NCBI RefSeq assembly: GCF_026339995.1
Contig: NZ_JAPEPT010000003.1
Coordinates: 186,001 to 250,000, forward strand
Reading direction: 5' to 3'
DNA: 64,000 bases
Source of the DNA: Streptomyces sp. NBC_01481
GTDB lineage: Bacteria > Actinomycetota > Actinomycetes > Streptomycetales > Streptomycetaceae
This document shows, in pieces, positions 44,575 through 53,632 of this stretch. Position numbers and translations under genes: made by a program. Positions within the stretch are counted from its first letter, which is position 1. Each line of letters opens with the position of its first letter. The notes under the pieces are model-generated. The model was not told the origin of the DNA. It worked only from the letters and a program-made list of their open reading frames with translations, and ran no database searches.

Positions 44575-46695
44575 TCACGCCGGGCGCCGCAGCACCGCGA
44601 GGCTCCGCCCCACCAGCCGCACCCGATCGCCCGCCGCCACCTTCGGGCCCTCGCCCGGCGGGACGCCCTCCTTGCGGCCCGTGTCCACGACGACCTGCCA
44701 CTGGCGTCCGTGGTTCACCGGCACCGCGAAATCCAGGTCATCCGCGCTCGCGTTGAACATCAGCAGGAAGGAGTCGTCGCCGATGCGCTCGCCCCGCGGG
44801 CCCGGCTCGGAGATCGCGTGACCGTTCAGGAACACCGACAGCGCCTTCGCGTGCGCCGCCTGCCAGTCCCGCTGGACCATCTCCTCGCCCTCCGGTGTGA
44901 ACCAGGCGATGTCGGTCAGCTCGTCGTGCGTCCCCTCCACCGGCCGCCCGTGGAAGAACCGCCGCCGCCGGAAGACCGGATGGTCACGCCGCAGCCACAC
45001 CATGGCCCGGGTGAAGGCGAGCAGCGTGCCCTCCTTGTCCTCGCCCGGCTCCGGCCAGCGCACCCAGGACACCTCGTTGTCCTGGCAGTACGCGTTGTTG
45101 TTGCCGCCCTGCGTACGCGCGAACTCGTCGCCGTGGCTGAGCATCGGCACACCCTGCGACAGCATCAGCGTGGCGATGAAGTTGCGCATCTGCCGCTCAC
45201 GCAGCTCCAGCACCTCGGCGTCGTCGCTCTCACCCTCGACCCCGCAGTTCCAGGACCGGTTGTGACTCTCGCCGTCGCGGTTGCCCTCGCCGTTGGCCTC
45301 GTTGTGCTTGTCGTTGTACGAGACCAGATCGTGCAGCGTGAAGCCGTCGTGGCAGGTGGTGAAATTGATCGAGGCCAGAGGCCGCCGGCCGTCGTCCTGG
45401 TAGAGATCGGACGAGCCGGTCAGCCGCGAAGCGAACTCCGCGAGCGTCCGCGGCTCACCCCGCCACAGGTCCCGTACGGTGTCGCGGTACTTGCCGTTCC
45501 ATTCGGTCCACAGCGGCGGGAAGTTCCCCACCTGGTAGCCGCCCTCACCCACGTCCCACGGCTCGGCGATCAGTTTCACCTGGCTGACCACCGGGTCCTG
45601 CTGCACCAGGTCGAAGAACGACGACAGCCGGTCCACCTCGTGGAACTGCCGCGCCAGCGTGGCCGCGAGGTCGAAGCGGAAGCCGTCGACATGCATCTCG
45701 GTCACCCAGTACCGCAGCGAGTCCATGATCAGCTGCAGCACATGGGGACTGCGCATGAGCAGGGAGTTCCCGGTGCCCGTCGTGTCCGTGTAGTAGCGCG
45801 GATCCTCGGACAGCCGGTAGTACGAGGCGTTGTCGAGGCCCCGGAAGGAGAGGGTCGGGCCCAGATGATTGCCCTCCGCGGTGTGGTTGTAGACCACGTC
45901 GAGGATGACCTCGATGCCCGCCTGGTGCAGCGCCCGTACCGCCTGCTTGAACTCCAGCACCTGCTCGCCGCGGTCGCCCCAGGAGGCGTAGGCGTTGTGC
46001 GGCGCGAAGAACCCGATGGTGTTGTAGCCCCAGTAGTTGTTCAGGTTCGCGTCCACCAGCCGGTGGTCGTTGACGAACTGGTGCACCGGCATCAATTCGA
46101 GCGTCGTGACGCCCAGTTCGGTCAGATGCGCGACGACCGACGGATGCGCGAGCCCGGCGTAGGTGCCGCGCAGCTCCGGCGGCAGCTCCGGGTGCAGCAT
46201 CGTCATGCCCTTCACATGGGCCTCGTAGATCACCGTCCGGTGGTAGTCGGTACGCGGCGGCCGGTCGTCGCCCCAGTCGAAGTACGGATTGACCACGACC
46301 GACGTCATCGTGTGCGGCGCCGAGTCCAGGTCGTTGCGCGAGTCCGGCTTGCCGAAGTGGTAGCCGTAGACCGACTCGCCCCAGTCAATCGCACCGCTTA
46401 TCGCACGCGCGTACGGGTCGAGGAGCAGCTTCGCGGAGTTGCAGCGCTGCCCGCGCTCGGGCGCGTACGGGCCGTGTACGCGAAATCCGTAGCGCTGACC
46501 CGGCATCACGCCCGGCAGATAGGCATGCCGTACGAAAGCGTCGGCCTCGCGCAGTTCCACCGCGGTCTCCGAGCCGTCGTCGTGCAGCAGGCACAGCTCG
46601 ATGCGCCGTGCGGCTTCGGAGTACACCGCGAAGTTGGTGCCGGCGCCGTCGTACGTGGCACCGAGGGGATACGCCTGTCCCGGCCAGACCTGCAT
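44575..46695 (-). CDS. glgX: Glycogen debranching enzyme (isoamylase type)
   Basis: This 706-residue GH13 enzyme hydrolyses alpha-1,6 branches of glycogen or limit dextrin. It begins MQVWPGQAYPLGATYDGAGTNF, the normal start of the actinobacterial GlgX/TreX group, with a CBM48-like N-terminal domain. The barrel motifs are DVVYNHTAEG, VDGFRFDLA (nucleophile), IAEPWD (acid/base) and TCHDG. ATG 46695 follows GGAAGAG. It lies 92 bp upstream of treY on the same strand, so the two are probably cotranscribed and glgX supplies linear chains to TreY. Confidence 0.95.
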   Translation of the reverse strand: MQVWPGQAYPLGATYDGAGTNFAVYSEAARRIELCLLHDDGSETAVELREADAFVRHAYLPGVMPGQRYGFRVHGPYAPERGQRCNSAKLLLDPYARAISGAIDWGESVYGYHFGKPDSRNDLDSAPHTMTSVVVNPYFDWGDDRPPRTDYHRTVIYEAHVKGMTMLHPELPPELRGTYAGLAHPSVVAHLTELGVTTLELMPVHQFVNDHRLVDANLNNYWGYNTIGFFAPHNAYASWGDRGEQVLEFKQAVRALHQAGIEVILDVVYNHTAEGNHLGPTLSFRGLDNASYYRLSEDPRYYTDTTGTGNSLLMRSPHVLQLIMDSLRYWVTEMHVDGFRFDLAATLARQFHEVDRLSSFFDLVQQDPVVSQVKLIAEPWDVGEGGYQVGNFPPLWTEWNGKYRDTVRDLWRGEPRTLAEFASRLTGSSDLYQDDGRRPLASINFTTCHDGFTLHDLVSYNDKHNEANGEGNRDGESHNRSWNCGVEGESDDAEVLELRERQMRNFIATLMLSQGVPMLSHGDEFARTQGGNNNAYCQDNEVSWVRWPEPGEDKEGTLLAFTRAMVWLRRDHPVFRRRRFFHGRPVEGTHDELTDIAWFTPEGEEMVQRDWQAAHAKALSVFLNGHAISEPGPRGERIGDDSFLLMFNASADDLDFAVPVNHGRQWQVVVDTGRKEGVPPGEGPKVAAGDRVRLVGRSLAVLRRPA

Positions 46696-46993
46696 AGATA
46701 GACTCTTCCACTTCTGATCCGGGTGCTGGGGGGCGCTTGGCCCAGATCCTCCCCGAAAGTATTGCCCGTAAGAGGCGCCCGCAGCGGTGGACGACGCGGT
46801 CAACATCGGGTTCCGTGTGTCGCCCCAGGAAGCAACCGCTATGAATCAGCTCACTCCGGCAGATCTCGCCTGGCGGAAACGGCCGTACTTGACAAGGGAG
46901 TTGGGAAAGTACAGTGCTGATCCGGCTGCAGTGCGTACCGCGGGCGGAGTAGTCTTCCTTGATCGTTGAAGGGCCAGAGAAGGCGGTAGTTGG
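46696..46993. other. Divergent intergenic region between glgX and the HEPN protein gene
   Basis: No convincing gene is present in these 298 bp. A TTGACA hexamer at 46889-46894 followed by TACAGT at 46910 could be a promoter reading toward the HEPN gene, though the 15-bp spacing is short. Local GC content is lower than in the flanking genes. Confidence 0.35.
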
Positions 46994-48226
46994 GTGAGCT
47001 CGGGAGGGCTGGAGCTTCCCCCCGGTGACGCAGGTCACGAGGGGGAACCCGCCGACGTCCCGCCAGGAGCGGTCTCCCTCGCCAGACCTGTGGAGATCGG
47101 GGCGGAACTGGACTGGGGCGCGGACGCCTGGAGCGAGGTCCGTACGCGCGCCCAGCGCGCCGGGCGCGCCTACATCTGGCTGAACCTCGTGGAACAGCGG
47201 CTGCGGGCGGTCGTGGCCGCGGTACTGCGCCCGATCTACGAGCCGGTGCACGGCGACGAATGGGTGGTGGCCGCGGCGGGCCCCGCCGGGCAGGAGTGGG
47301 TGCAGCGCGCTGTCGCGGTGCGGGAGGTCTCGCGCCGCAAGGGCTATCTGCTGGACCCCGCGGACGACAATGTCCTGTCCTTTCTCACGCTCCCTCAGCT
47401 GCGGGAGCTGATGGTCCAGCACTGGCCCTGCTTCGAGCCGTACTTCGACGACCGGCGCGATGTGGAGCTGGCGCTGGACGAGCTGGAGGTGGCGCGCAAC
47501 GTCGTCTCCCGCAACAGGGCGCTGAACGAAGCGGTCCTCGCCCAGGCGGAGCGGGCCTCCGCCCGCCTCCTGGAGATACTCGGCAGCGGCGCCGGTGTCC
47601 CCTCCGCCGACCGGCTCCCCGTCGACGCGGTCGAGGAGCTCGTCGGCGACCGCTACGCGGACGTGGTCTCCGTCCACCCGGACCGGGTGCGCCTGCAGCG
47701 CCAGATCCCGGCCGAAGACCTCTTCGGCGGGGCGCGCCGCCTCGACGCGATCGGCATAGGCCTGAACCTCCTCGTCCAGAACTTCTCAGGCCGCAGGCTG
47801 GTCCGGCTGGCCGAGTCGGGCTGCCGGGTGCGGCTGCTGTTCCTGAACCCGGCGAGCAGTGCGGTCAAACGGCGAGAGCGCGAACTCGGCCTCAAGAAGG
47901 GTGAGTTGAGCCGTACGGTCGAGATGAACATCCTCCATATGCGCCGGGTCCGCTCCCGGCTGCGGGACCCGGGTGCCTTCGAGATCCAGGTCTTCGACGA
48001 GACCCCCCGCTTCACCGCCTACCTCGTCGACGGCGACGGTCCGGACGGCCTTGCGGTCGTTCAGTCATATCTGCGCAAGGCGCGGGGCATGGAGGCGCCG
48101 GTCCTGGTGCTGCGGGGCGGCGGACGGGCGGTTGTCCGCGCCGGCCAGGACAGCGAGAACGGTCTGTTCCAGACATATCGCGAGGAGTTCGAGTCCGTGT
48201 GGGCGGACTCGCGGCCGGTTTCCTGA
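46994..48226 (+). CDS. SAV2148-like HEPN domain protein
   Basis: This 410-residue conserved Streptomyces protein starts at GTG 46994. The first half is helical and fits a HEPN-type domain (AYIWLNLVEQRLRAVVAAVLRPIYEPVHGDEW, then NVVSRNRALNEAVLAQAERASARLLEIL). The second half is a strand-helix region with LNLLVQNFSGRRLVRLAESGCRVRLLFLNPAS, resembling DUF5919 or phospholipase-D-like nucleotide-binding folds. HEPN proteins often cut RNA, but the RxxxxH motif is not clear here, so nuclease activity is uncertain. No antitoxin-like gene is adjacent. Confidence 0.75.
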   Translation: MSSGGLELPPGDAGHEGEPADVPPGAVSLARPVEIGAELDWGADAWSEVRTRAQRAGRAYIWLNLVEQRLRAVVAAVLRPIYEPVHGDEWVVAAAGPAGQEWVQRAVAVREVSRRKGYLLDPADDNVLSFLTLPQLRELMVQHWPCFEPYFDDRRDVELALDELEVARNVVSRNRALNEAVLAQAERASARLLEILGSGAGVPSADRLPVDAVEELVGDRYADVVSVHPDRVRLQRQIPAEDLFGGARRLDAIGIGLNLLVQNFSGRRLVRLAESGCRVRLLFLNPASSAVKRRERELGLKKGELSRTVEMNILHMRRVRSRLRDPGAFEIQVFDETPRFTAYLVDGDGPDGLAVVQSYLRKARGMEAPVLVLRGGGRAVVRAGQDSENGLFQTYREEFESVWADSRPVS

Positions 48227-48360
48227 GTTGTCAGTGGCGCGTGGGAGGGTGAATACGCGATGGGGGAAGCCCGTGGGTGATGCCCATGGCTGATGCCCAT
48301 TGACGTCCGCGGGGCAGCCCACGGGGGAAGCACCACCGCACCACAGAGGAGGGGGCCACG

Positions 48361-49083
48361 ATGGCTTGGCACGGGGAACCGCTGGTCGGCTTCGACCTGG
48401 AGACGACAGGGACGGAGCCGCAGGAGGCGCGGATCGTGACGGCGGCGGTCGTCGAGGTCCGGGCGGGGGAGCCGGTACGGCAGCGGGGCTGGCTGGCGGA
48501 CCCGGGGATCCGCATCCCGGCACAGGCGTCGGCGATCCACGGCATCAGCAGCGAGCACGCCACGGCCGAGGGCCGCCCGGCGCGGGACGTCGCGGACGAG
48601 GTCGCTGAGATGCTTACGGGGTACTGGACGCAGGGGGTGCCGGTCGTCGCGTACAACGCGGCATTCGATCTGACGCTGCTGACGGCCGAGTTGCGGCGCC
48701 ACGGCCTGCCCTCGCTGAGCGCCCGGCTGGACGGCCGCCCGATCGGCCCCGTGATCGACCCGTACACCATCGACCGTGCGGTCGACCGCTACCGCAAGGG
48801 CAAGCGCAATCTGGAGGCGGTCTGCGCCGAGTACGGCGTCCGGCTGGACGCGGCCCACGACGCCACGGCGGACGCGCTGGCGGCGGTCCGGGTGGCCTGC
48901 GCGACAGCGGCCCGCCATGAGGCGGTGGCAGCACTGACACCGGCAGAGCTGCATGAGCGTCAGATCCAGTGGTACGCGGAATGGGCGAAGGACTTCCAGC
49001 GCTTCCTGCGGGGGAAGGGCGAGCGGGACGCGGTGGTGGACGGCGCGTGGCCGCTGCGGGAGCCGGCGAGCGTGGTGGGCTGA
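48361..49083 (+). CDS. DnaQ-like 3'-5' exonuclease
   Basis: This 240-residue protein of the DEDDh exonuclease fold has D12 and E14 in FDLETTGTE, an Asp in AYNAAFDLTLL near residue 103, and His/Asp in DAAHDATADALAA near 165. PAQASAIHGIS, near residue 57, is typical of DnaQ-type enzymes. It lacks polymerase or UvrC-like partners, so it is probably a stand-alone nuclease for DNA or RNA ends. ATG 48361 follows GGAGGGGGC. A diverged, frameshifted paralogue lies at 54556-55259. Confidence 0.9.
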   Translation: MAWHGEPLVGFDLETTGTEPQEARIVTAAVVEVRAGEPVRQRGWLADPGIRIPAQASAIHGISSEHATAEGRPARDVADEVAEMLTGYWTQGVPVVAYNAAFDLTLLTAELRRHGLPSLSARLDGRPIGPVIDPYTIDRAVDRYRKGKRNLEAVCAEYGVRLDAAHDATADALAAVRVACATAARHEAVAALTPAELHERQIQWYAEWAKDFQRFLRGKGERDAVVDGAWPLREPASVVG

Positions 49084-49421
49084 GCCGGGGTCCTCAATCG
49101 CCGGACGGGCTGGATGTGCGGCCGGGCCGCATGTCCAGCCTCGTGAGGGTCCCCCGCGAAGTCAGGGGAGCGTGATGCGGGAGCAGGACCGCCCGACCTG
49201 ACGAGCCGGCAGCGGGGGCCCGCGTCGGCATAGGTCGCCGCCCGGCACGTTGGGCCGTACTTTCTCCAGCATCAGACTGCGATGCCGAGTTCGGCGACCG
49301 TGATTGAGCGCTGAAGTCGTACGAGCCGGGGGCCTCGTCGATCAGGCGCGTGATCCGCGGATCGGCTCTGCACCGCGCACTGTATCCCTGGCCGAGGGTG
49401 GCGTACGGGCCGTCGCGGCCC
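49084..49421. other. Intergenic region with partial structured repeat
   Basis: These 338 bp hold no supported gene. The start (about 49087-49140) contains CCTCAATCGCCGGACGGGCT, a module shared with the intergenic elements at 34.4 and 60.7 kb. The rest is unstructured, with chance frames on both strands. Confidence 0.5.
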
Positions 49422-49961
49422 TCATGCGCGGCTTCCGGTGCCGTGGCCCGTGGCGCGTTGCGCGATCCTCGGCTCCCACCCGGTCCCCGTCTTCTCGATC
49501 ACCGCGGGGACCAGCCCATGGGGCTCGGGATTGACCCGCGCGGTGAAGTCCACCAGCTCGATGCGGTGCGGAACCAGCTCCAGCAGGGCGAAGTCGCCGC
49601 CGGTCGGCCCGTCCGGGAAGAACCGGAGGCCGGGTTCGTCGTCCCACAGTTCGAGGCATCTCGCCTGGTCATCGACCAGCCGCCCGTAGAGCGTGACGTA
49701 CGAGAACGCGGCGCGGTCCTCGATCGCGTAGCCGACCTCGGGAGCGCCCGCGATATCGGTGACCTTGCGTGAGCGCCGGCTGGCGCCGAAGCACACCGTC
49801 GCGTCGTCGTCGACGACGAGGTGCTGCATCAGGCGCACGTTCGGGCGCCCCGCGTCATCGGCGCTGGCGAGAAAGCCGTAGGGGTTCCTCCTGGCCGTGC
49901 CCACCGCGAGCGCGAGCAGATCGGTCGGCTGCTGAATCTCAGGCTGCTGCGCTTTGGTCAT
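49422..49961 (-). CDS. Pyridoxamine 5'-phosphate oxidase-like FMN-binding protein
   Basis: This 179-residue split-barrel flavoprotein has NPYGFLASADDAGRPNVRLMQHLVVDDDATVCFGASRRSRK, the FMN-binding first half of the PNPOx fold, and LYGRLVDDQARCLELW in the second half. Such proteins reduce F420/FMN-linked substrates or act in heme or stress metabolism; the PLP-specific C-terminal motif of PdxH is absent. I chose ATG 49961 because GGAGAGGAC lies at good spacing upstream; two further in-frame ATGs lie 5' of it. It is a lone gene facing the exonuclease. Confidence 0.85.
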   Translation of the reverse strand: MTKAQQPEIQQPTDLLALAVGTARRNPYGFLASADDAGRPNVRLMQHLVVDDDATVCFGASRRSRKVTDIAGAPEVGYAIEDRAAFSYVTLYGRLVDDQARCLELWDDEPGLRFFPDGPTGGDFALLELVPHRIELVDFTARVNPEPHGLVPAVIEKTGTGWEPRIAQRATGHGTGSRA

Positions 49962-50052
49962 CGAAGCGGTCCTCTCCATTGCCGGCGTCACCGGCGTTGT
50001 CGTCTTATCCGTTCAGTGCGGTGTGCATGCGGGCGGTGTACGCACGGCTCCC

Positions 50053-51201
50053 CTATGCCTCAGAGGCCGGCGGTACGGCGGAAAAGTCTGAGGTCAGTGC
50101 ACCGGCAGCTCTCAGACTGCCGATCATGGTCATGCCGCTCAGTACGGGCCTGCTCGCGAACTCGGTGAGGACACCGCGGTCAACTCCACACAGTGCGAGA
50201 GCAGCCGCGATCACCGGCATCATCGCGCGATCGCCACCGTCAGAGATCTTCACTCCGACCGCCCGGCCATCGGGCAGTGCCGCTACCTGGATCCCTTCGA
50301 ATCCGTCCTTGGCCAACAGGCCTGGGACGGCTCTCATCAGCCGCGCCACATCCCGCCAACTCCCGGAAGCCATCTCCGGATAGTTGCGAATGGCGTTGGA
50401 GACCCCCGCCTCTTCAGTTCCCGGGTCCGCAGAGGCAATCTGGGACACCGCTCGAGTGAGGCCTCGCAGCGAAACAGAGAAGAGCGGTGCTCCACACTCG
50501 TCGACCGTCACCCGCGCGATGCGCTCGCCCGTCAGATCCTCCACTGCCTCGGCGATCGACTGCTGCAGCGGATGCTCGGAATGGAGGTAATCGTCGAGCG
50601 CCCAGCCCCTGGCCTGGGCCGTCACCAACATGGCTGCATGCGTGCCGGATCCGTTCTGCGCGAGCCGGGACAAGCCGCGACCACAACGGACCCACGCCTC
50701 GCGCACCGCGGGATCGCAAGGCCAGTCAGGCGCATTGCCCAGGTCGGCTTCGGCCAGCCCCGCAAAGGCCAACATGCCCTGGACGCCCACGAGATGGCGC
50801 TCCTCGCCCGAGTGACTTGCCACAGCCAGCGCCAGCAATTCGCCGTCCAGCGACAGCCCGGCGCGCAGCATGCCCACGACCTGGACCGGCTTGAGCGCGG
50901 AGGATGGATAGAACGCCGCCTCGATGTCGCCGGCCTGGAATGCAACGCCACCGTCGGCGGACAGCACGACGACCGAGCCGTAATGCACGCCCTCGACGAT
51001 GTCCCCGCGCACCACATGGGCGAGCGGGACATGGCGGGGCTCACGAATGACAGCTGCCTTTCGCTGCCTACGTTCAGGGGAGCTGGTCTCCTCTACGGGC
51101 TGAGTCACCGTCAGCCCTCGATCTCGCTGTCCGCGTCTGCCTTGTTCATCCGGCCGGAAACGGGGCGCGGAACCTAAATGGTCCGCGGATTGCTCACTCA
51201 C
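50053..51201 (-). CDS. L-asparaginase II family protein with altered zinc-site motif
   Basis: This 382-residue protein belongs to the Rhizobium-type asparaginase family (PF06089), which hydrolyses asparagine with a Ser-Lys pair. The S101-x-x-K104 element in PSSALKPVQ, the ASHSGEERHLVGVQGML stretch and VDECGAPLFSVSL are conserved. The usual CSGKH motif, whose Cys and Lys bind zinc in the R. etli enzyme, reads GSGTH here (184-188); only the third ligand position, C236, remains. It may work without zinc, differ in substrate, or be inactive. GTG 51201 follows GGAGACGAG; an internal GTG near 51108 is possible. It is divergent from the LysR gene, its likely regulator. Confidence 0.85.
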   Translation of the reverse strand: MSEQSADHLGSAPRFRPDEQGRRGQRDRGLTVTQPVEETSSPERRQRKAAVIREPRHVPLAHVVRGDIVEGVHYGSVVVLSADGGVAFQAGDIEAAFYPSSALKPVQVVGMLRAGLSLDGELLALAVASHSGEERHLVGVQGMLAFAGLAEADLGNAPDWPCDPAVREAWVRCGRGLSRLAQNGSGTHAAMLVTAQARGWALDDYLHSEHPLQQSIAEAVEDLTGERIARVTVDECGAPLFSVSLRGLTRAVSQIASADPGTEEAGVSNAIRNYPEMASGSWRDVARLMRAVPGLLAKDGFEGIQVAALPDGRAVGVKISDGGDRAMMPVIAAALALCGVDRGVLTEFASRPVLSGMTMIGSLRAAGALTSDFSAVPPASEA

Positions 51202-51470
51202 GTCTCGTCTCCGCATTCTGTTGAGGTCTCGTGCGGCCGGGCCGCACGATGGGGGCGGGTTGTCTCCACACGGGTCGCCACCTGCATGATGTGCGGGTCG
51301 GCGAGGCCGCTTGCATAGCACCGCCGCACCGCGCCGGCCCTGTCTGGTCCCGGTCAGGTGCGTAGGGTTTCGTAGCCACGCGACCACTGTGCCGTCACTC
51401 GTCTCATTGCTCCAGTGGATGTTTTCGAGTGACAATCGTTAGAGAAAGCGACGATTCTTTGGCTGGCTTC

Positions 51471-52439
51471 ATGTTCGATCTCCACCGACTCCGCCTTCTG
51501 CGGGAGCTCAAGCACCGGGGCACGCTCGCTGCAGTCGCCTCCGCGTTGTCATACAGCCCTTCTTCGGTCTCGCAGCAGCTCTCGTTGCTGGAGTCGGAGG
51601 TCGGGGTCCCGCTCCTTGAGCCCGTGGGCCGACGGGTGCGTCTGACCCCTCAGGCTGAGATCCTGGTCGCTCACACCGAAGCCGTGCTGGAGCGGCTGGA
51701 ACAGGCCGAAGTCGACATTGCCGGCTCACTGCGCGAGCTGACCGGCACCCTGCGCATAGCGTCTTTTCAAACTGCTGCGCTGACTCTCGTCCCGACGGCA
51801 CTGACGCTGCTGCGCGATGCCCACCCTCGCCTGCGCATACAGGTCACCCAGATGGAGCGTGAAGGCGCGCTGTCGGCCCTGCTCGTCCGCGATGTCGACC
51901 TGGTCATCGACGTCGAATACCCGGGTGATCCCAGCCCGCGCCCCGCCGAGCTCGAGCAGGAGGTGCTCGGCCAAGAAGCTCTGCACGTAGTCGACCCGGG
52001 CGTAACCAAGGCGACCAAGCCACAGGAGATGCTGCGCATACTGGCTGATCGCCCATGGGTCATGGAACCTGAGGGAACGGCCGCCCGTAGCTGGGCGATG
52101 ACCGTGTGTCGTGGCGCCGGATTCGAACCCGATGTGCGCTACGAGTCGGCCGACCTTCTTCTCCATCTGCGGCTCGCGGAACAGGGGCATGCCGCCGCAC
52201 TGCTCCCAGACCTCGTATGGCTGGGTCGGCGGCCGACCATCCCCTTGCGGCCGGATCCCTTCGGTCCGCGGACGCGCACACTTGTTACCGCCGTACGCCG
52301 CGGCAGCAGCCAACACCCAGCCATCCAGGCCGGACGCCGAGCGCTCCTCAGGGCGGTTGACAAACATTTCAGCCGCGCGGCAGACGACACCTCGCCATCG
52401 TTCCCCGGGGCCGAAGATCCCGCCGCTGTCGAGAACTGA
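51471..52439 (+). CDS. LysR family transcriptional regulator
   Basis: This 322-residue protein starts with a winged helix-turn-helix: MFDLHRLRLLRELKHRGTLAAVASALSYSPSSVSQQLSLLESEVG (residues 1-45). The effector-binding domain follows (TLRIASFQTAALTLVPTALTLLRDAHPRLRIQVTQ onward). ATG 51471 matches the family start; the frame reaches back to GTG 51429, adding 14 residues without homology. It is divergent from the asparaginase gene, with a 270-bp shared region, the classic layout for LysR control of the neighbour. The effector is unknown. Confidence 0.88.
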   Translation: MFDLHRLRLLRELKHRGTLAAVASALSYSPSSVSQQLSLLESEVGVPLLEPVGRRVRLTPQAEILVAHTEAVLERLEQAEVDIAGSLRELTGTLRIASFQTAALTLVPTALTLLRDAHPRLRIQVTQMEREGALSALLVRDVDLVIDVEYPGDPSPRPAELEQEVLGQEALHVVDPGVTKATKPQEMLRILADRPWVMEPEGTAARSWAMTVCRGAGFEPDVRYESADLLLHLRLAEQGHAAALLPDLVWLGRRPTIPLRPDPFGPRTRTLVTAVRRGSSQHPAIQAGRRALLRAVDKHFSRAADDTSPSFPGAEDPAAVEN

Positions 52440-52945
52440 TACTCGCCGAGCGGTACTTGAGGGTGAGTGCGTCGGCGATCGACCTCCGCAGGTTCTGCCT
52501 CGCGGCCCCGGATCGCACATGCCCGCCCTGCCGGGATCTCCCCGACGACCTCGGCTCGTTCCGGGCCGCCAGCAATCATCGGTTTTTCTAATGATCGACG
52601 ATCGAAAACGTTCGCTGGAACAATGACAGAAGCTTCGGCACAGTGGGCACGTGCTTCGAAGCCTGGGATGCCGCTCTCTTTCCGTGGCTCGGTCCGCTGC
52701 CGCCGTGTTCGCGTTCTTGAGAGATCGCCGCTCCGTCCCTGTACCCACATTCAGCAGTCTTCGACGCCCCGGACGGCGGTGAGGCACGCACGTCCGGGCT
52801 CATCGTGCCCAGCCGGGTCTGACAGGCGCTCTCGAGGAGCAGTTCGCTACCTGCTTTTCGTTTCGGCGGTTCGCCACGGCACGCACCGTGTCTCTCCCGG
52901 CCGTGGTGACGAGTGCCGAAAGCAGCAGGACAAAGGGAATGAGTA
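52440..52945. other. Long intergenic region with lower GC
   Basis: These 506 bp between the LysR gene and the receiver-like gene hold no convincing coding sequence on either strand. The stretch 52555-52625 is distinctly AT-richer (TTTTTCTAATGATCGACGAT), unlike its surroundings. It could be a leftover of an inserted or deleted segment, or hold the promoter of the next gene. Confidence 0.45.
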
Positions 52946-53632
52946 ATGTACACACAGACGACGCGGCGCATTTATCCGGACCCGTCGGCCCGCCCACACG
53001 TTCCGGCCTTGGTGTCGGTGGATGAAACCCCAAGTTCGGTATTGGCTATGAGGCTGGGCACAGCCGGTCTCAGTCTCGGCGCCGCTGTGCGTTGGGGAAG
53101 CGAATCAGCCTGCGCCTCCATGCTGGAACGAAGACCGGCGATGATCCTGCTCGACGCGCACTCGACGGAGGCCGGCGGGCTGGTCGGACTCGTCCGGGCG
53201 GCGTCCCTTGTCGCCCCCGTTGCCATCTTGCGGCACGAAGGGCGGGATGCCCTCGCGGCGTTCTCTGCCGGGGCAGTCAATGTTCTCGACCGGCAGGCAC
53301 CGGCTGCTGAACTGGCCTGGCGCATCCGTGCCAACCTGAGACGCTGCCCGCCAGTACCGCCGCCCCCTGCGTACCCCCAGCGCACCGCAAGCCAGCGGCT
53401 GCTGTTTCACGTGATCGCCCAGGCCCAAGGGCCCGTCTGCTGTCACGATCTGAGACTGCTCCTGGGAACTCCCAGCCTTCCCCTGACACTGCGGGCACTC
53501 AGGGCTCGGATCCAACGGCTATTGCCCCACTTCGCTGACCACGGACTGGCACTTGTCGTGGATGGACAGTGGGGACTGGTGACCTACCAGACCCGCAGCG
53601 CAGACGCTCCGGGCGCGGGCGAACGCCCTTAG
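52946..53632 (+). CDS. Receiver-like protein with a winged-helix C-terminus
   Basis: This 228-residue protein resembles an OmpR-type response regulator with a degenerate receiver. In the N-terminal half, MILLDAHSTEAGGLVGLVRA has an Asp where the phosphorylated residue would be, and AGAVNVLDRQAPAAELAWRIRANLRR fits the last helix, but the Lys of the KP motif is replaced (DRQA). The C-terminal half (LLFHVIAQAQGPVCCHDLRLLLG, then LRALRARIQRLLPHFADHGLALVV) looks like the DNA-binding winged helix. It probably acts without phosphorylation or with an unusual partner. No histidine kinase is nearby. Its 3' end overlaps the next minus-strand gene by 4 bp. Confidence 0.7.
   Translation: MYTQTTRRIYPDPSARPHVPALVSVDETPSSVLAMRLGTAGLSLGAAVRWGSESACASMLERRPAMILLDAHSTEAGGLVGLVRAASLVAPVAILRHEGRDALAAFSAGAVNVLDRQAPAAELAWRIRANLRRCPPVPPPPAYPQRTASQRLLFHVIAQAQGPVCCHDLRLLLGTPSLPLTLRALRARIQRLLPHFADHGLALVVDGQWGLVTYQTRSADAPGAGERP

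Noticed and set aside
46880..46920. Strong sigma-70-type promoter (TTGACA)
   Set aside because: The -10 box is weak and the spacing is 15 bp, so it is given only as a possibility in the intergenic note.
46994..48226. HEPN/MNT toxin-antitoxin pair
   Set aside because: No nucleotidyltransferase-type antitoxin gene lies next to it and the HEPN motif is unclear.
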